Both the position numbers and the translations under genes were made by a program. A DNA stretch of 64,000 nucleotides from Sphingobacterium zeae (GTDB lineage: Bacteria > Bacteroidota > Bacteroidia > Sphingobacteriales > Sphingobacteriaceae), in the NCBI RefSeq assembly GCF_030818895.1, contig NZ_JAUTBA010000001.1, positions 3,348,001-3,412,000 on the forward strand, read 5' to 3'. The notes beneath the pieces were generated by a model, which searched no databases, was not told the origin of the DNA, and saw nothing but the letters and a program-made list of their open reading frames with translations. Each line of letters starts with the position of its first letter. The stretch's first letter is position 1. Of this stretch, positions 26,912 to 36,866 are shown in pieces.

Positions 26912-28342
26912 TTGAGGGTGTTCATCAAAAATCTGTTAATACAGCAATTTCCATGGCAGGCCACCGATCAGCAGTTGGAGGCCTTCGGATTACTGGAAGA
27001 ATTTCTACTCGCTTTTGACAAGCAATCCTGCTTTGTCCTGAAAGGGTATGCTGGTACGGGAAAGACAACGTTAATTTCGACGCTGGTCAAAGTATTGCCA
27101 GCATTACGCAAAAAAGCTGTCCTGCTGGCTCCAACGGGCAGGGCTGCAAAAGTGATTACCTATTATTCGGGTCGCAAAGCACTCACCATCCATAAGAAAA
27201 TCTATCGAAAAAAATCTGCTGTTTCATTTCAGCTGGATTTCACTTTAGCGGAGAACCTTTATGAAGATACGCTATTTATTATCGATGAAGCGTCAATGAT
27301 ATCCAATGCTCCTGTCAATGCATTTTCAGGAAGTCTTTTGGATGACCTGATCCGCTATGTGCAATCCGGGAAGAACTGTACCCTACTGTTTGTCGGAGAT
27401 ACCGCCCAGTTACCACCTGTAGGACTCCTGGACAGCCCCGCATTAAACCCAAGTTATCTTGAAAGTGAATTTCATCTCTGCGTTTATCCGTTTGAGCTGA
27501 CCTCCGTTGTCCGGCAGTCCAGAGATTCCGGTATACTGTATAATGCGACAAAAATACGCGAAGAGATAACATCTGCAGAAGAAGATCAAGATAACTTTCC
27601 TTTTCCAAAATTCATAACTAAAGGATTCAAAGACCTTTACAGAATGACAGGTGAACGGTTAATAGAGGGGATAAACTATGCCTATGACAAATATGGACTC
27701 GAAAATACAATGATTATCTGCCGTTCAAATCGCTCAGCAAATTTGTACAACCAAAACATAAGGAACAGGATTTTGTTTCGGGACGAAGAACTGACCGGCG
27801 GAGATTATATTATGGTGGTGAAAAACAACTACTTCTGGCTGCAGGAAAACAACATGGGCGATGGGTTTATTGCCAATGGCGATATGGCCAAAGTACGAAA
27901 AGTAAGTAACATCCACGATCAGCATGGTTTTCGATTTGCAGATGTCACACTTGAATTTGTTGATATTGACGAAATAGAACCGATCACCTGCCGCGTGATC
28001 CTAGACAGCCTCTATACGGACAGTCCCAATCTGCCTTATGAGACCCAGAAGACACTCTACGAAGAGATTGCCTTGGATTATGCCGACATTATGGATAAAA
28101 AAGACCGCCTAGAAGCGATCAAAAAGGATCCCTATTATAATGCGCTTCAGATTAAATTTGCATTTGCAATTACCTGCCATAAAGCGCAAGGGGGCCAGTG
28201 GCCAATTGTCTTTGTCGACCAGGGGTATATAAACGATGAGATGTTGGATCTTGAATTTTTAAGATGGCTGTATACCGGAGTGACACGGGCAACAAAGGAG
28301 CTATTTCTCGTTAATTTCAATGAAAACTTCTATCCATCATAG
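26912..28342 (+). CDS. AAA/UvrD-like ATP-dependent helicase (RecD-like)
   Basis: 476-residue DNA helicase of the PIF1/RecD type. Walker A is LKGYAGTGKTTLISTL near residue 47, Walker B LFIIDEASMIS, then LLFVGDTAQLPPVG, the Arg finger region TSVVRQS, and the UvrD_C2 motif FAITCHKAQGGQWPIVFVD near 425 with TGVTRATKELFLV. The family is common next to the coaD operon in Bacteroidota. No ATG lies before the conserved start: candidates are TTG (26912) and GTG (26918), both next to a TAACTTTG promoter-like box at 26907-26914, so the mRNA may be leaderless or begin a few codons later. Confidence 0.9.
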   Translation: MRVFIKNLLIQQFPWQATDQQLEAFGLLEEFLLAFDKQSCFVLKGYAGTGKTTLISTLVKVLPALRKKAVLLAPTGRAAKVITYYSGRKALTIHKKIYRKKSAVSFQLDFTLAENLYEDTLFIIDEASMISNAPVNAFSGSLLDDLIRYVQSGKNCTLLFVGDTAQLPPVGLLDSPALNPSYLESEFHLCVYPFELTSVVRQSRDSGILYNATKIREEITSAEEDQDNFPFPKFITKGFKDLYRMTGERLIEGINYAYDKYGLENTMIICRSNRSANLYNQNIRNRILFRDEELTGGDYIMVVKNNYFWLQENNMGDGFIANGDMAKVRKVSNIHDQHGFRFADVTLEFVDIDEIEPITCRVILDSLYTDSPNLPYETQKTLYEEIALDYADIMDKKDRLEAIKKDPYYNALQIKFAFAITCHKAQGGQWPIVFVDQGYINDEMLDLEFLRWLYTGVTRATKELFLVNFNENFYPS

Positions 28343-28433
28343 GATTATTACACAAATCATTCGCAAAAGAACCTAATTATAGATATTTTTACAGCAAAAA
28401 CCATTATTACACGATTATCTATATCATTATTTA

Positions 28434-30922
28434 ATGCATAAGTTCTACTTTATCTTAGCAGCCAGCTTATTACCCTATATTGGCACTGCTCAACAGGCGA
28501 AAGAGGCACCTATAAAAGCCAACTATCAGTTGGCGGCAAAATTTTCCCCTGAAAAATTAAAGAAAATGATTTTTTCAACGAGTATCAAACCAAACTGGAT
28601 CAATTTTTCTGATCGATTTTGGTATGATTATGCAAGCCCGCAGGGAAAAAACTGGTACATTGTTAACCCTGCCCTGAAAAAGAAAGAACTCCTTTTCAAT
28701 AATGACGACATCGCCGCTCAAATTACTAAAATCGTTAAAAACCCTGTAGATGCGCAACATTTGGAATTACAAGGGCTTCGATTTACCAAAGATGAAAAGA
28801 AATTAAGATTTCAGGTTCAGAGTACGCAAGATACCGTGAAATCCAAAGATGAAATACAAAAACTCAAGAATAAGTCCGATACGACCAAGAAGAAACTCTT
28901 TTATCTGGAATACGATCTGGCAACAAAGTCTGTCTTAGAAATCAGTGATTCGACAAAAGTAAAACCACCGTTGGGTTGGGCGAGCTTCTCCCCCGATACC
29001 AATACAGTTTACTTTGCAAAAAGACTACAATTTGTATTGGATGGACAGATCCAATTACCTTAAAGCGGTAAAAAATGAAAAGGACAGCACAATTGTAGAA
29101 CACCAGATTACAAAAGACGGTGTACAATATTATGCTTGGGGCGGCGATGAATACAGCACTACTACAGGTGAAGAAAAAGATAAAGACAATGAACCTAAAC
29201 GTAAGCGGGTATGGATCAGCTGGTCGCCAGATGGTCGTTATTTTACCTTGAGCAGAAAGGACAACCGTTCATTAAAACCTTTGTGGGTAATCAATAATGT
29301 TGGCTCATCCCGCCCAACACTTGAATCGTATAAATACCAAATGCCAGGTGAGGTCGATTCGACAGAGACTGAACTCTATATCTTTGATGCAAATGCAAAA
29401 ACTCCACGCCGCATCAATGTTTCCGCGTTTAAAAATCAGACCCTCTCAACCTGGACAAAAACTCCGGATAAAAATTCGTATAAGGAAGATTACTTTATCA
29501 ACTACTGGTTAGGCACTAATGAAGAGTTTTACATTTCACGTTCTAGCCGCGACCTCAAACGGATTGACCTCCTAAAAGTCAATATAAATGGTACGGTAAA
29601 CACCATTATCCAGGAGCGTTCCAATGTATATCTGGATGTTCAAAAACCATTGTTGATTGAAAATAAAAAGCAATTAGTCCACTGGTCAGAAAGAGATGGC
29701 TGGGGCCACTACTACCTTTACGACACGAATGGAAAATTGATCAATCAAATTACAAAAGGTGCCTTTCATACGGAGGAAATTACCGGTTTAGACCCTGCTT
29801 CAGGAACACTATTTTTTACCGCATCGGGCCGTGAGAAAAACGAAGACCCTTATTATTTACATCAATACAGTATAAATACAAATGGCGCTGGCATGAAACT
29901 TTTAAACCCGGGGAATTTTGATCACCAGGTGGAAATGAGTGAATCTTCAAAGTATTTTGTCAATAATTCCTCCAGGGTAAACACAACGCCCGAATCTGTC
30001 TTATACAATAGCAATGGACCAAAAAGTAATGACATTGGAAAAGGCCGATCTGTCGTTACTTTTTGCTGCAGGTTACAAATTTCCGGAACCTTTTAAAGTG
30101 AAAGCTGGGGATGGAACCACGGATCTCTATGGGGTGATGTATAAGCCATTTGACTTTGACAGTACCAGAACGTACCCCATTGTCGAATATGTTTACCCTG
30201 GGCCTCAGACCGAAGCGGTCAATAAATCCTTTGGAAGAAGCATGGACAGAATCGACAGGCTAGCACAGTTTGGCTTTATCGTCATCACCGTTGGTAACCG
30301 TGGTGGACATCCTTCACGTTCGCAGTGGTACCACACCTACGGTTACGGTAATCTACGCGACTATGGTTTGGAAGATAAAAAAGTAGCGGCAGAACAGCTT
30401 GCTGACCGTTATAAATACATCGACATTAACCGTGTGGGTATAACTGGCCACTCCGGCGGTGGATTTATGTCTACGGCAGCGATGCTTGTCTATCCTGACT
30501 TCTTTAAAGTTGCGGTGTCTGGTGCTGGAAACCATGAAAATCAGATCTACAACCGCTGGTGGAGTGAGCGTCATCATGGCGTCACAGAAAAAGTATCCGC
30601 AAAGGGCGATACCACATTCTCGTACCAGATCAATAAAAATACAGAGCTCGCAAAAAACCTAAAAGGCAGACTACTTATCGCTACCGGAGATATTGACAAC
30701 AATGTACACCCGGCTAACTCCATTCGAATGGTCGATGCACTCATTAAAGCAAACAAAAGATTTGATTTCCTGCTGTTACCCGGACAAAGACATGGTTTTG
30801 GCGATATGACAGAATATTTCTTTTGGAAAATGGGCGATTACTTTAGCCAGTATCTGTTGGGCGATTCCAAAATGAACGAGGTTGACATGACCGAAATAAA
30901 TCGAGAAAAACCACAAAAATAA
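28434..30922 (+). pseudogene. S9 prolyl oligopeptidase (DPP-IV-like), split by two single-A insertions
   Basis: One gene of about 829 codons in three frames. Piece 1 (28434-29063) has the signal peptide MHKFYFILAASLLPYIGTAQ. Piece 2 (frame starting about 29022) carries the DPPIV_N beta-propeller (YNLYWMDRSNYLKAV onward). Piece 3 (about 30025-30922) carries the peptidase_S9 domain with nucleophile GHSGGGF, Asp in GDIDNNVHP and His in GQRHGF. Each junction is an AAAAA run (29018-29022 and 30021-30025) where AAAA would restore the frame and the family sequence (FAKDYNLYW; KVMTLEKADLS). Everything else is intact, so either the damage is very recent or these are base-calling errors. If whole, it is a periplasmic dipeptidyl peptidase cutting after Pro or Ala. 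Confidence 0.88.
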
Positions 30923-30929
30923 CGGTTGC

Positions 30930-31472
30930 ATGACCTACGATGAAAAATTGGCATTTTTATCCGTTACCTTGAGATCTTTCGAGGTAACGGATTTTTCTTT
31001 GGATATTCTTCAAGGGATAACCCTGGCCGATCTGTTGAAAATCTCCTTAGAGAAAGATAAAAAGATAGCCTTTCGCGCCGCATGGGTTTTTGAAACCATC
31101 GTTTTAAAAAATACGGCACTGCTAAAACCGGTTCTTCCACAATTCCTGAATAATTTAAAAAAACAAAAGTATTGGAGCTGCCTTAGAAGTTACACGAAGG
31201 TTCTGCTATTTTTGACGTCGAATAAGAATAAAGAATATTCACTTGGGAATGAGGCAGAAGAAGAAATCATCGAGTACTCCTTCCAATGGATGATCGACCC
31301 TCCGTGTCCTGTCGCTGTACTGGTCAACTGCCTGGACATTTTAAATAACCTACGGAAAAAGCATCCTTGGATACAGGAGGAGTTACAGGCGCAGATAAGC
31401 TATTTTCAACGAACAAAACCTAGTCCGGCTTTAATGAGCCGGACCAATAAAATTATGCAGCAAAAAAACTAA
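30930..31472 (+). CDS. Helical (HEAT-like) protein of unknown function
   Basis: 180 residues, almost entirely predicted helix with repeated Leu-rich hairpins (FRAAWVFETIVLKNTALLKP, PVLPQFLNNLKKQKYWSCLR, AVLVNCLDILNNLRKKHPWI), suggesting HEAT-like repeats. No enzyme motif. It starts 7 bases after the stop of the DPP-like gene and may share its mRNA. I recognise it only as a conserved-looking hypothetical; some relatives are mislabelled adenylosuccinate lyase. Confidence 0.65.
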   Translation: MTYDEKLAFLSVTLRSFEVTDFSLDILQGITLADLLKISLEKDKKIAFRAAWVFETIVLKNTALLKPVLPQFLNNLKKQKYWSCLRSYTKVLLFLTSNKNKEYSLGNEAEEEIIEYSFQWMIDPPCPVAVLVNCLDILNNLRKKHPWIQEELQAQISYFQRTKPSPALMSRTNKIMQQKN

Positions 31473-31492
31473 AATATACTTTTCATTCGTGC

Positions 31493-32515
31493 TTAAAACA
31501 ATGTATTTCCTTTCGAGTGATTGACACGGCCCAAATGCTTATAAGCAGCTTCTGTACATTCGCGACCCCGCGAGGTCCGCATGATGTATCCTTCTTGAAT
31601 CAGAAAGGGTTCATAGACTTCCTCAATCGTACCTTCATCCTCCCCAACAGCTGTCGCTACAGTTTTTAGTCCGACAGGTCCACCCTTGAATTTGTCAATA
31701 ATGGTTGTTAAGATTTTATTGTCCATCTCGTCTAAACCATTCTCATCCACATTAAGCGCGTGCAAAGCATATTTCGCTATTTCTTTATCGATGCTTCCGT
31801 TACCCTTTATCTGTGCAAAATCCCGTGTACGGCGCAGTAAAGCATTGGCTATCCGGGGTGTCCCCCTGCTCCTCCGCGCAATCTCGTAGGCCCCTTCCTC
31901 AGATATCGGTGTGTTTAAGATATGAGCCGAGCGCAGCACGATAGTAGTCAGCAGTTTTGCATCATAATATTGTAAACGTGAATTAATTCCAAAGCGTGCG
32001 CGCAGGGGGGCCGTCAACAGACCCGAGCGCGTGGTGGCACCAATCAAAGTAAACGGATTCAGCGAAATCTGTACAGACCGTGCGTTGGGCCCTGTCTCCA
32101 GCATGATGTCAATTTTGAAATCTTCCATTGCCGAATAGAGATATTCCTCCACCAAAGGGCTTAAACGGTGGATCTCATCGATAAACAAGACATCTCCTTC
32201 TTCCAGATTTGTCAATAACCCCGCTAGATCACCGGGTTTGTCCAATACAGGTCCTGAAGTAATTTTGATACCAACCCCCATCTCATTCGCAATAATATGC
32301 GACAAAGTCGTTTTTCCTAAGCCCGGGGGGCCATGCAGCAAAACGTGATCCAGCGCCTCGCCTCTCAGCCTGGCCGCTTTCACAAAAATATTGAGGTTTT
32401 CTAATATTTTAGCCTGTCCCGTAAAATCTTCAAAAGCCTGAGGCCGCAATGCCCGTTCAATATCACGGTCGGTATTGCTGAGACGTTCTGCATTTGGATC
32501 TAAATTCTCATTCAT
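31493..32515 (-). CDS. ruvB: Holliday junction branch migration helicase RuvB
   Basis: 340 residues, standard RuvB length. Walker [12 protein letters not shown] at 62-72, Walker [13 protein letters not shown], sensor [20 protein letters not shown], the Arg finger region [15 protein letters not shown], and the C-terminal winged helix with [20 protein letters not shown] and [19 protein letters not shown]. It is the hexameric motor that drives RuvA-bound Holliday junctions. It lies 13 bases downstream of the glycosyltransferase gene in a likely operon. Confidence 0.97.
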   Translation of the reverse strand: MNENLDPNAERLSNTDRDIERALRPQAFEDFTGQAKILENLNIFVKAARLRGEALDHVLLHGPPGLGKTTLSHIIANEMGVGIKITSGPVLDKPGDLAGLLTNLEEGDVLFIDEIHRLSPLVEEYLYSAMEDFKIDIMLETGPNARSVQISLNPFTLIGATTRSGLLTAPLRARFGINSRLQYYDAKLLTTIVLRSAHILNTPISEEGAYEIARRSRGTPRIANALLRRTRDFAQIKGNGSIDKEIAKYALHALNVDENGLDEMDNKILTTIIDKFKGGPVGLKTVATAVGEDEGTIEEVYEPFLIQEGYIMRTSRGRECTEAAYKHLGRVNHSKGNTLF

Positions 32516-32528
32516 GGTGGCAATATTT

Positions 32529-33299
32529 TTAATTTCTCTTATAGCGTTTCCCGATACTACCTAATTTTAATTGGATAACTCCGAAAAAAGCTTCCTTAAA
32601 GATACTGGTGCTCATCTTTGATGTACCTTCGGTCCGATCTGTAAATATAATGGGTACTTCAACCACTTTAAAGCCATATTTTATGGCGGTGAATTTCATT
32701 TCAATCTGAAAGGCATAACCCACAAACTTAATCTTTTCGAGTGGGATTGCACGGAGGACATCTCTAGTAAAACACACAAACCCCGCGGTAGCATCCTGGA
32801 TATTTATCCCCGTTATAAAGCGAACATATACCGAAGCGAAATACGACATCAGCACCCGGCTCATCGGCCAATTGACTACATTCACGCCCTTGATATAGCG
32901 CGAACCTATACTCATATCAGCACCATCCACACAAGCCTGCCGTAAGCGAAGCAGATCCTCCGGATTGTGACTGAAATCTGCATCCATTTCAAAAATATAG
33001 TGGTAATGTTCGCGCGATAGCGCCCATTTAAATCCATGGATATATGCCGTTCCCAACCCCAGCTTCCCGATCCGCTCTTCAATAAACAAACGGCCGTCAA
33101 ATTCATTAAGCTGTAAATTCTTGATGATGGTCGCCGTTCCATCCGGGGAACCATCGTCAACAATTAAAATATCAAATGCATGTGATAAGGAAAAAACTTT
33201 GCGAATGATTTTTTCAATATTTTCCTTTTCATTATATGTTGGAATGATAACTAAACTATCCGTCACTTTATTATATTTAAGACCAGTAAAGGTAATCAT
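32529..33299 (-). CDS. Polyprenol monophosphomannose synthase-like glycosyltransferase (GT2)
   Basis: 256 residues. Motifs of dolichol-phosphate mannose synthases: [14 protein letters not shown], the nucleotide site [13 protein letters not shown], the metal-binding [21 protein letters not shown] and [15 protein letters not shown]. It lacks C-terminal membrane helices, like the bacterial single-domain forms, and would charge a polyprenyl phosphate with a hexose at the inner membrane. The ATG at 33299 gives a 12-residue extension; a GTG at 33266 ([13 protein letters not shown]) matches the usual family start better. Confidence 0.88.
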   Translation of the reverse strand: MITFTGLKYNKVTDSLVIIPTYNEKENIEKIIRKVFSLSHAFDILIVDDGSPDGTATIIKNLQLNEFDGRLFIEERIGKLGLGTAYIHGFKWALSREHYHYIFEMDADFSHNPEDLLRLRQACVDGADMSIGSRYIKGVNVVNWPMSRVLMSYFASVYVRFITGINIQDATAGFVCFTRDVLRAIPLEKIKFVGYAFQIEMKFTAIKYGFKVVEVPIIFTDRTEGTSKMSTSIFKEAFFGVIQLKLGSIGKRYKRN

Positions 33300-33631
33300 T
33301 TGCGTTAAATTCTAGTGCAGGAATTCGATGAAATATACAGGATAATCAACATTGCTCCGATGAAAAAGCAGTAAACCCTTCAAGCTCAAACCAACACACA
33401 GGCATCATAAATAAACGACATCTAGTAGGTTGCTCGCCATAAAAAGAAAAGCCCGTTACTTTGGGAGTAACGAGCTTTCATTAACCAATTATAAACTTAA
33501 ATTATGAGACTGCAAATATGATTAAAATTGCTCTCAATTACAAATTTATTTGCGTTTTCATGCAACATTTTCAATACAATGTATATTTTAAATGTGCTAA
33601 ATCGTTAATAAAACACGCATACTACCGCAAT
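33300..33631. other. Intergenic region with operon terminator
   Basis: About 330 bases between two minus-strand genes. It contains the terminator at 33447-33478. No gene is seen. Confidence 0.6.
33447..33478 (-). terminator. Terminator of the pdxH-nuoC-nuoD operon
   Basis: On the minus strand AAAGCTCGTTACT, loop CCCAA, AGTAACGGGCTTTT followed by CTTTTT: a 13-bp stem with one mismatch and a T-rich tail, about 155 bases past the nuoD stop. Confidence 0.65.
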
Positions 33632-34828
33632 TTAACGATCTACCTCACCCAAAACAATATCAATAGACCCCAAGATCGCAATCAAATCAGCAATCAGCAC
33701 GCCTTTTCCGAGTTCCGAAATCACCGATAGGTTATTGAAACTCGGCCCCCGCGACTTTACACGCAATGGAATATCTGATTTATCTTTTGTGACAAAGTAA
33801 AAACCCAATTCTCCTTTCGGATTTTCAGCACGGACATAATAATCCTGCGCTTTCAAATTTACTTTCTTCGGAACCAGAGCTCGCGGATCAAATTCAGCTG
33901 TACGTTTAAAGTCTTTCTGTAAACGTTCAAGACATTGCTCAACAATGCGAACGGATTCCTTGACTTCGTCTACCCTAACTTTATACCGGTCCCAACAATC
34001 GCCGATTGCGCCCATTTCACCTTTCCCGACAGGTATCTCAAAATCAATTTCGGGGTAAACCGAATAGCCATCTATGCGTCGCAAATCCCATTTTATTCCT
34101 GAAGCCCGCAGCATAGGTCCCGATACACCATAATTTATTGCAACGTCAGCAGGAAGTACCCCTATTTTAGCCGTACGCGAGATAAATATTTGATTCTGAG
34201 TCAATATCTCATCCAGTTCGACCAGTTTAGGTTTGAAGTAGGTAACAAATTCTGCACAGCGCTCTTCAAAGCCGACAGGCAAATCGTAAAACAAACCGCC
34301 TACCCAGATATAGTTGTACAACATCCTGGAGCCAGAAGCCCACTCGAGCATATTCATAATATGTTCACGGTCACGGAAACACCAAAGGAACGGAGTTGTT
34401 GCACCAATATCAATACCATATGTTCCAATAGCAATCAGGTGCGACGCAATTCGGTTGAGTTCACATACCAGCACCCGGATATACTCTATCCTTTTAGGTA
34501 TTTTACGATCAAGACCAAGCATGCGTTCGACACCCATCACGAAAGCATGGCTATTGTTCATCGAGGCGAGGTAATCCAGGCGATCAGTAAAAGGAATTGT
34601 TTTTGCATAATTTAACGACTCGGCATGTTTGTCAAAACAGCGGTGCAGATAACCCAAATGTGGAACAACCTCTTTCACAATCTCTCCGTCGGTAATCAGC
34701 TGAAGCCGGAGCACGCCATGCGTTGATGGATGCTGAGGCCCCATATTTAACACCATTTCCTCACTGGATATCGTTGTAAGGTGTTTTTCATACCGCACTA
34801 ACGCCTCTTTATATTTTGGATTCGCCAT
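33632..34828 (-). CDS. nuoD: NADH-quinone oxidoreductase subunit D
   Basis: 398 residues from ATG at 34828; a TTG at 34837 would overlap the nuoC stop. The 49-kDa subunit of complex I, at the cytoplasmic arm where quinone binds. Motifs: [40 protein letters not shown], the quinone-site His region, and the C-terminal [13 protein letters not shown] and [20 protein letters not shown]. It follows nuoC directly. No nuoE-N genes follow, so the rest of the complex must be elsewhere. Confidence 0.96.
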   Translation of the reverse strand: MANPKYKEALVRYEKHLTTISSEEMVLNMGPQHPSTHGVLRLQLITDGEIVKEVVPHLGYLHRCFDKHAESLNYAKTIPFTDRLDYLASMNNSHAFVMGVERMLGLDRKIPKRIEYIRVLVCELNRIASHLIAIGTYGIDIGATTPFLWCFRDREHIMNMLEWASGSRMLYNYIWVGGLFYDLPVGFEERCAEFVTYFKPKLVELDEILTQNQIFISRTAKIGVLPADVAINYGVSGPMLRASGIKWDLRRIDGYSVYPEIDFEIPVGKGEMGAIGDCWDRYKVRVDEVKESVRIVEQCLERLQKDFKRTAEFDPRALVPKKVNLKAQDYYVRAENPKGELGFYFVTKDKSDIPLRVKSRGPSFNNLSVISELGKGVLIADLIAILGSIDIVLGEVDR

Positions 34829-34833
34829 TTCGA

Positions 34834-35322
34834 TCAATTAATATGGATGCCATGATATGTTTCTGCCTCTTGATAATCCTTGCGCAGAGGATGCCCTTCC
34901 CAATCGTCGGGAAGCAGAATCCTTCTAAGGTCCGGATGTCCCTCAAAATAAATCCCCATTAGGTCAAATGCTTCGCGCTCATGCCAATCTGCCGTACGCC
35001 ATACCGAAGTAAGCGAAGGAATCTCAGGTAATTCGTCCAGTGAACGATGACCAGACAGCTCAACTTTTAAGACCAAACCGTGTTGATAAGGCAATGAATT
35101 GAGATGGTACACAACAGTAAAATGCGTTTGATAGTCCACCGCAGTAAGATTGCTCAAAAAATCAAAATACAAACCCTCCGTATCCCGCAGGAATAAACAG
35201 ACGGCTACGATATCTTCCTTATCAATAAATAATGCAGGCTGCAGCCCATTGCGATCTTCTTTAAGAATAACTTGAGTTCCAAATCTGGAAACCAACATCG
35301 ATTTAATTTCGTCAAATGTCAT
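34834..35322 (-). CDS. nuoC: NADH-quinone oxidoreductase subunit C
   Basis: 162 residues. The 30-kDa subunit of complex [21 protein letters not shown], then [20 protein letters not shown] and [20 protein letters not shown] with the hallmark LRKDY. It pairs with NuoD in the peripheral arm. Its start is 2 bases after the pdxH stop and its end abuts nuoD, so the three genes form one operon. Confidence 0.95.
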   Translation of the reverse strand: MTFDEIKSMLVSRFGTQVILKEDRNGLQPALFIDKEDIVAVCLFLRDTEGLYFDFLSNLTAVDYQTHFTVVYHLNSLPYQHGLVLKVELSGHRSLDELPEIPSLTSVWRTADWHEREAFDLMGIYFEGHPDLRRILLPDDWEGHPLRKDYQEAETYHGIHIN

Positions 35323-35324
35323 AT

Positions 35325-35978
35325 TTACGGAGCTATACGCGTAATCTTCCAGGAATCAGACACTTTTTTATAAACGATACGATCATGCAGCCGGCTTGCA
35401 CGTCCCTGCCAGAACTCGAAATAAATCGGTTTCAGTAGATAGCCGCCCCAATGTGAAGGTCTAGGTATAGCGTCGCTTCCAGTATATTGGTGTTCGAGTT
35501 GTTCCACCCTATTTTCCAAGAAACTGCGGTCGGGAATTTCGTGGCTCTGTGGGGAAGCCAGTGCCCCGATACGGCTCCCTTTAGGCCGTGATTGAAAATA
35601 TTCATCCGAATCGGCCTCACTTACAAAATCAATAACACCTTCGATCCGGACCTGCCGCTGCAATTCAGGCCAGAAAAACAATAATGCAGCATGCGGATTA
35701 GCTTTCATGTCCTCCCCTTTACGACTCTCATAATTTGTAAAAAAGACTAAACCTTCTGCTACTATATCCTTCAATAGCACAACTCGTGAGGATGGCAAAT
35801 GATGGGAAGATACGGTTGAAAGCACCATCGCATTGGGTTCGTTCACCTCGCTGTGAATAGCCGCATCAAACCATTTTTTAAACTGGTGGACTGGATCACG
35901 ATCCACATCCGATTCAGATAGGCTACCTAATACGTAATCCTGTCTGATTGCTGCAATATCTTTGTGTTGAATGGACAT
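35325..35978 (-). CDS. pdxH: Pyridoxamine 5'-phosphate oxidase
   Basis: 217 residues. FMN-dependent oxidase that makes pyridoxal 5'-phosphate, the last step of the vitamin B6 salvage path. Motifs: PNAMVLSTVSSHHLPSSRVV, VFFTNYESRKGEDMKANPHA, RQVRIEGVIDFVSEADSDEY, SRIGALASPQS, and the C-terminal FWQGRASRLHDRIVY that closes the active site. It is the first gene of the operon with nuoC and nuoD. Confidence 0.96.
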   Translation of the reverse strand: MSIQHKDIAAIRQDYVLGSLSESDVDRDPVHQFKKWFDAAIHSEVNEPNAMVLSTVSSHHLPSSRVVLLKDIVAEGLVFFTNYESRKGEDMKANPHAALLFFWPELQRQVRIEGVIDFVSEADSDEYFQSRPKGSRIGALASPQSHEIPDRSFLENRVEQLEHQYTGSDAIPRPSHWGGYLLKPIYFEFWQGRASRLHDRIVYKKVSDSWKITRIAP

Positions 35979-36131
35979 AGAAACCTATATTTATGTCCTA
36001 CAAACTTACTAAAATCATTGCTTTTTCTCTATAAAGTTAGTAGAAATTGACAAAATCCCAATTTTGGCACAAATCTCGCATAGTTCTTATTAAAAAAGAT
36101 TAGATCAACAACTCATTAAAATACGCGCTAT

Positions 36132-36695
36132 ATGTTTACCGAACTTGACCCACAAAAAGGAAGTCTGTTAATTTCCGAACCGTTTATGTTAGACCCAAGA
36201 TTCCTCAGATCCGTGATATTGCTATGTGAACATAATACGGAAGGATCTCTCGGGTTTGTTTTAAATAATCAAACCAATGTGCGCATAGGCCAATTATTGG
36301 AATCTATACCGGATTGCAATTTCCCCATCTACATGGGTGGCCCCGTGGCTCAGGAAAGTCTCTTTTTTGTACATAACCGTTTTGATTTGTTGCTGAGTGG
36401 CGAAGAAGTTGCTCCTGGAATCTATTTCGGGGGCGATGAAGAGAAGCTTATCGAAGCCATCCAGACGGATAGCATTAAAGCTGACGAATTAAAATTCTTT
36501 ATTGGCTATTCCGGATGGTCTGCAGGTCAACTTGACGCTGAAATTAAAGAAAATAGCTGGGCTGTACAGAACAAATACCACCATCAGCTTATTTTTGAAG
36601 GTAACGGTGAATTGCTGTGGAAGGATGCCATTATTGGACTTGGACCCAAATATGCACATGTTGCCAACTTTCCACAGAGCCCTAGCCTGAATTAG
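36132..36695 (+). CDS. YqgE/AlgH family protein
   Basis: 187 residues beginning ELDPQKGSLLISEPFMLDPR FL-type, with FRSVILLCEHNTEGSLGFVL-like, YMGGPVAQESLFFVHN, FFIGYSGWSAGQLDAEI and NSWAV, all hallmarks of YqgE/AlgH. Cytosolic protein of unsettled function; AlgH was linked to alginate regulation in Pseudomonas. It is divergent from pdxH and ends inside a terminator hairpin. Confidence 0.93.
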   Translation: MFTELDPQKGSLLISEPFMLDPRFLRSVILLCEHNTEGSLGFVLNNQTNVRIGQLLESIPDCNFPIYMGGPVAQESLFFVHNRFDLLLSGEEVAPGIYFGGDEEKLIEAIQTDSIKADELKFFIGYSGWSAGQLDAEIKENSWAVQNKYHHQLIFEGNGELLWKDAIIGLGPKYAHVANFPQSPSLN

Positions 36696-36709
36696 GCTAA
36701 AGGGCTTTT
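36678..36709 (+). terminator. Terminator overlapping the yqgE stop
   Basis: Nested stem AGCCCT-AGCCT, loop GAATT, AGGCT-AA-AGGGCT followed by TTTTG. The TAG stop of the YqgE gene lies within the hairpin. Confidence 0.65.
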
Positions 36710-36866
36710 GCTTGCTGACAGTCTACTTTAAGATACATTCAACGCAACACATGGACTTATGACAAAATAGGACGTTTCCTGCCATCATGTCTTATAGGAG
36801 CGATTTGGAACATAGATTGTATGTTGTAAACAAATCATAAAATTAAAAAATAGCGACATACAAATT

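Noticed and set aside
29014..30096. Programmed ribosomal frameshifting in the DPP-IV-like gene
   Set aside because: The needed shift is +1 at plain AAAAA runs, with no X XXY YYZ heptamer, stop-codon pausing site or clear downstream pseudoknot, and the family is not known for it.
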